Source: Chinchilla lanigera (taxonomy: Eukaryota > Chordata > Mammalia > Rodentia > Chinchillidae). From it: a DNA stretch of 64,000 bases. The notes beneath the pieces are model-generated. The model was given only the letters and a program-made list of their open reading frames with translations, made no database searches and was not told the DNA's origin. Shown in pieces: positions 61,073 through 64,000 of this stretch (its first letter is position 1; every line of letters begins with the position of its first letter). The stretch is from positions 3,435,127-3,499,126 of the forward strand of contig NW_004955437.1 in the NCBI RefSeq assembly GCF_000276665.1, written 5' to 3'. A program made the translations under genes and the position numbers.

Positions 61073-61245
61073 TCGGGTGTGGTGGTGCACACCTGTAAGC
61101 CTGTAATCCCAGCTCTCAGGAAGCTGAGGCAGGAGGATCATTGAGAGTTCAAGGCCAGCCTGGGCTACAAAGTGAGCTCAAGGCCAGCCTGAACTGCATA
61201 GCGAGACCTTATCTCAAAAAAAGACAAAAAAAAGCAATAAACATA
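61073..61245 (+). mobile_element. B1 SINE at same target as ID pair
   Basis: gtcgggtgtggtggtgcaca to an A-rich tail, followed by aaaaatctcatat at 61251. Confidence 0.92.
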
Positions 61246-62379
61246 AAAATAAAAATCTCATATCACCAATAACAATATTATCTTTCTTTTTATAATAAAG
61301 CAAATTATTTTGTCCTGTGTACTTTTCTCACAAATTTTATTTGGTTTTATTCTAAAATGGCTATAAAAGGACTCTCATAAACCTCCCCATTCTCTCAGGT
61401 ATTAATCACAAACTGTACAAACTATGTTTCCGAGATTTTTAAAATACTTATACCTTTTGTTGCACTCTATTTTGCCATTTCTCTAATTCCAAAGAACTCA
61501 TCATAGGATAATTTTTCCTTCTTCATAAATTATAATTTTAAAAACAGGGAAACAAAACAGGTAAGGTTGTATTGTTTGTGCTTGGACAGGCTGAGGCATC
61601 AAACCTGCCAGGCTCCACTATTCGTTGCTTAAAGGCAGAGAGCCTGTCTTGATCACTTTCTATTTCTCCAAGGACAAGAGCACCATAATGCTGCACTCAA
61701 CGAAGGAATGCAGCCATGGCGCAGTGTCATATTTAAACGGAGTCAGACACTGGTTTAGCGTCCCTCGTTCTACTCTTTCCCCGGCCTGCACCAGCTTCTC
61801 CCTGATAACCGCTTAGCAAAGAAAACAGGAAGCACTCTCCCTGGATTGTAAAGTACCAGGTAAAACCAAAAAAAGCACTTTTTAAACAGTTGCTTAGCTT
61901 CCCTCAGTCTGTTCCTTGTGGCTCAAGTTTTTTGGGAGAGTTAGAAAATTTAAACATTCTAACAGCTTTCCTTACAGATCTTGTGTACTCCTAAATGGCA
62001 TGTAAAGAAAAGCAAATGTATTAAGACTATGTATGTTTTAATGTAGACATAAGAACATCAATAGAAACTCACAGGGAGCATATGGCTAAACCACAAACAC
62101 CCCAGTGTGATTCATATGAGTTACTCATATGAGTAAATGTATGTTATTAGATGTAAAATATTATCAAGGCTCAAAGGTATATGCAAAAAATGTTTCAATT
62201 AAAAATAAAAACTAAGAATTAGCTCCACAATATCAAGTATACACTAGCCCTAATTTTGCTTTTGACAAACTTTGTAAGACAAATGTCTGGTGCCTACTAG
62301 ACACTCCCACTCATGTTGACCAGGACCTACTTTCTTCTTGAACTTGGTCTAATACGGTATTAAGATATGGCATTAATTT

Positions 62380-62475
62380 TAAAGAGACTGCGTAGGTTTG
62401 AATCCTGGCTCTGTCACTTACTATGTATCTGGGGGCAAAGTCCTTAACCTCTCTCCACTTTGGTGTCCTCATAAA
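62380..62475 (+). mobile_element. MIR SINE
   Basis: ggtttgaatcctggctctgt and cacttactatgtatctggg are MIR core. Confidence 0.75.
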
Positions 62476-62604
62476 TAACAGAAGACCCACATGAAATCAA
62501 GGCAAGAGTGGCTAATTATACAAGGACAGTCAAACCATGAAAGAAGAAACTGATACAGTGGACTTCATCTAAAGAACTGCTGCTCCTGAAAGGTGGATTA
62601 AGAA

Positions 62605-62690
62605 AAAAGAAGGCTCACAAGACAGCTGGAAAGCACACTTGCCAAGCAAGCATCTGACAAAATGCTTGTCTTGTTGAGTGGTACCTAAGA
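62605..62690 (+). mobile_element. ID-like SINE remnant
   Basis: ggctcacaagacagctggaa, cacttgccaagcaag and a following gtggtacc resemble a decayed ID element. Confidence 0.45.
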
Positions 62691-62721
62691 AGAGGAAAAA
62701 TAACTGATTTTTAAAAAGTAG

Positions 62722-63092
62722 TGCCTTGGTTACTTTTCTCTCGTTGCTGAGACAAAATACCTGACACCCAGCATTAAGAAAGGAAAGGTTTATTTAGCTC
62801 ACAGTTTGTGAAGGTTTCAGTCCATACTTGGCTGGCTCCAAGGCACAGTGGCACATGGCAGAGGGCAACCGTTCATGGCGGTGGAAGACAGCAAAAGCAA
62901 CAAGAGGACAAAGGAGCAGTGGCAAGCAGCCTCTTTCCCTCCCTTACATTGTATAGCAAACTACCCGCCCCAGGGCAGGCATAGCACTCACATCTGTAAT
63001 TCCAACATGAGACCATGAATCAGTCAGAAACTCCAGAAGCCCGCCCCATGACTGCATGAGGCTTTGGGGACATCCAGACACAAACCGTAACA
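62722..63092 (-). mobile_element. Solo LTR, ERVL-MaLR type
   Basis: The element reads TGTTACGG...AAGGCA on the minus strand (TG...CA ends) and is 371 bp. It has an AATAAA (gagctaaataaacctttcc) near 62790 and is flanked by exact 5-bp agtag at 62717-62721 and 63093-63097. Structure and wording resemble MST/THE1-type MaLR LTRs. No internal viral sequence is present. Confidence 0.85.
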
Positions 63093-63137
63093 AGTAGGCA
63101 AAAGGTATAGACAGACATTTCACAAAAGAAAATATAC

Positions 63138-63290
63138 AAGCCAAGTGTGGTGGCAAACACCAGAATCCCAGCAGTAGGGAAGCTGAGGAAAAAGGATTTT
63201 GAGTTCAAGGACAGTCTAGATTAGATAATGACACCCTGTCTTTAACAAACAACAACAACAACAACAACAACAAAACTCCAAAACAAAGAA
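63138..63290 (+). mobile_element. B1 SINE with (AAC)n tail
   Basis: Diverged B1 followed by nine AAC units (63247-63273). Confidence 0.78.
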
Positions 63291-63781
63291 AGAGAGGAAG
63301 GAAGGAAAGCAGGAAGGAAATATACAAATTCTCACACATCACCTAGACACAAGGAAGGATACCTTCAATATCACTAATCATCAAGGAAATGTGAGCCCAA
63401 AGCAAAATGAAATACCATTTCATACTCCATGGCTAATGCTAAAAAGACTGACAACACTAAGTGTTGGTAAGGATGTGAAAAACTTATCCATTCCTGGCAC
63501 AAAATCACACTATCATTTTGAAAATAAGTAGGTAGTAAAAACGTATACTTGCTTTATAACCAGCACAGCACCATGTTTTGCTTGTATTTTCTTCCTTATA
63601 CCCCAATAGGTTAATGGCTGGTTACATTAAATTAAATAAATGAACACTGATCATAATGCAACAAATAAAATCATACTGATGTTAAAGGCAGATCACCTGA
63701 TATTTACTTCATCATGGCTGAATCTCAATATTAAAAGGGGAGTAAAATATTACAGATAAAAATTCTGGCTTTCTTCACTTT

Positions 63782-63950
63782 TAGCAATACTGAGGCTTGA
63801 ATCCAGGGAGTGCTGAACTACATCCTCTTCTCTTTTTATTTTGAGACAGAATCTAAATAAATGGTTCAGGCTGGCATCAAACTTGAGCTCCTCCTACCTC
63901 AGTCTTCCTAGTAGCTGGAATTACAGGCATGTGCCACTAGGTCTGGCTGA
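63782..63950 (-). mobile_element. B1-dID SINE
   Basis: ID half (atactgaggcttgaatccag) then B1 half, antisense. Confidence 0.8.
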
Positions 63951-64000
63951 TAAAATTTTTACTGTAATAATTCCTAGCCAATGTTACAAAGAGCATCAAA

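Larger units (their letters stand above)
62490..63560 (+). mobile_element. L1 ORF2 fragment with nested LTR and SINEs
   Basis: Sense L1: gtggacttcatctaaagaac, taggcaaaaggtatagacag, gcaaaatgaaataccatttc, tgttggtaaggatgtg. Confidence 0.68.
48393..64000 (-). other. FKBP5 intron 3, partial
   Basis: No exon matching residues 1-84 was found, so the intron continues past the window. It holds a near-identical duplication around an N gap, two large antisense L1 blocks, an ATXN3 retrocopy, SINE clusters and a solo LTR. 53540-55080 and 61270-62370 are mostly unique sequence with no gene seen. Confidence 0.75.

Noticed and set aside
63247..63273. CRISPR-like or satellite array
   Set aside because: It is only the (AAC)n tail of a SINE; no spaced repeats exist in the window.
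48400..64000. Search for FKBP5 exon 3 (residues up to 84)
   Set aside because: No stretch reading like VYVHYKGKLSNGKKFDSS was found in minus frames; it presumably lies beyond the window, less likely inside the 100-N gap.

Overview
This is mammalian nuclear DNA, almost certainly from a rodent. It is dense in B1-type SINEs, tRNA-derived ID SINEs, B1+ID dimers and decayed L1. B1+ID dimers (B1-dID) are known from squirrels, dormice, beavers and pocket gopher/kangaroo rat relatives, not from mice. My best guess is a beaver-like (castorimorph) rodent, but I could not check the species.

The only functional gene I can support is FKBP5 (FKBP51, an HSP90 co-chaperone and prolyl isomerase), on the minus strand. 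Eight coding exons can be placed to the base: 48392-48250, 47341-47227, 31296-31140, 26461-26371, 23947-23864, 14233-14048, 12956-12717 and 12056-11949 (stop TGA). Phases agree at every junction. Together they encode residues 85-457 in the numbering of the 457-aa human protein: the distal half of FK1, all of FK2, the TPR domain and the tail. A 3'UTR of about 2.3 kb runs to a poly(A) signal at 9706-9701. The exons for residues 1-84 and the promoter are not seen, so intron 3 runs off the right edge. Intron 4 appears to use a GC donor. Intron 5 holds a near-perfect glucocorticoid response element.

Layout: 1-9679 is sequence downstream of FKBP5 (old L1, SINEs, one LTR candidate, a GC-rich stretch at 7500-8800). 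9680-48392 is the FKBP5 3'UTR, exons and introns. 48393-64000 is intron 3, holding a 98%-identical 426-bp duplication around an N gap, large antisense L1 blocks, an ATXN3 retrocopy and a solo MaLR-type LTR. N gaps lie at 20876-21082, 39034-39305 and 50253-50352.

No wholly new system is apparent. The most unusual structures are two small composite insertions copied from nearby intronic sequence (49257-49344 and 32555-32652), an ATXN3 retrocopy whose internal deletion falls on what I recall as exon boundaries, SINE clusters with triplicated target sites, and a SINE in the FKBP5 3'UTR close to the poly(A) signal. Human FKBP51 and ATXN3 numbering and repeat-family names are from memory, without database searches.
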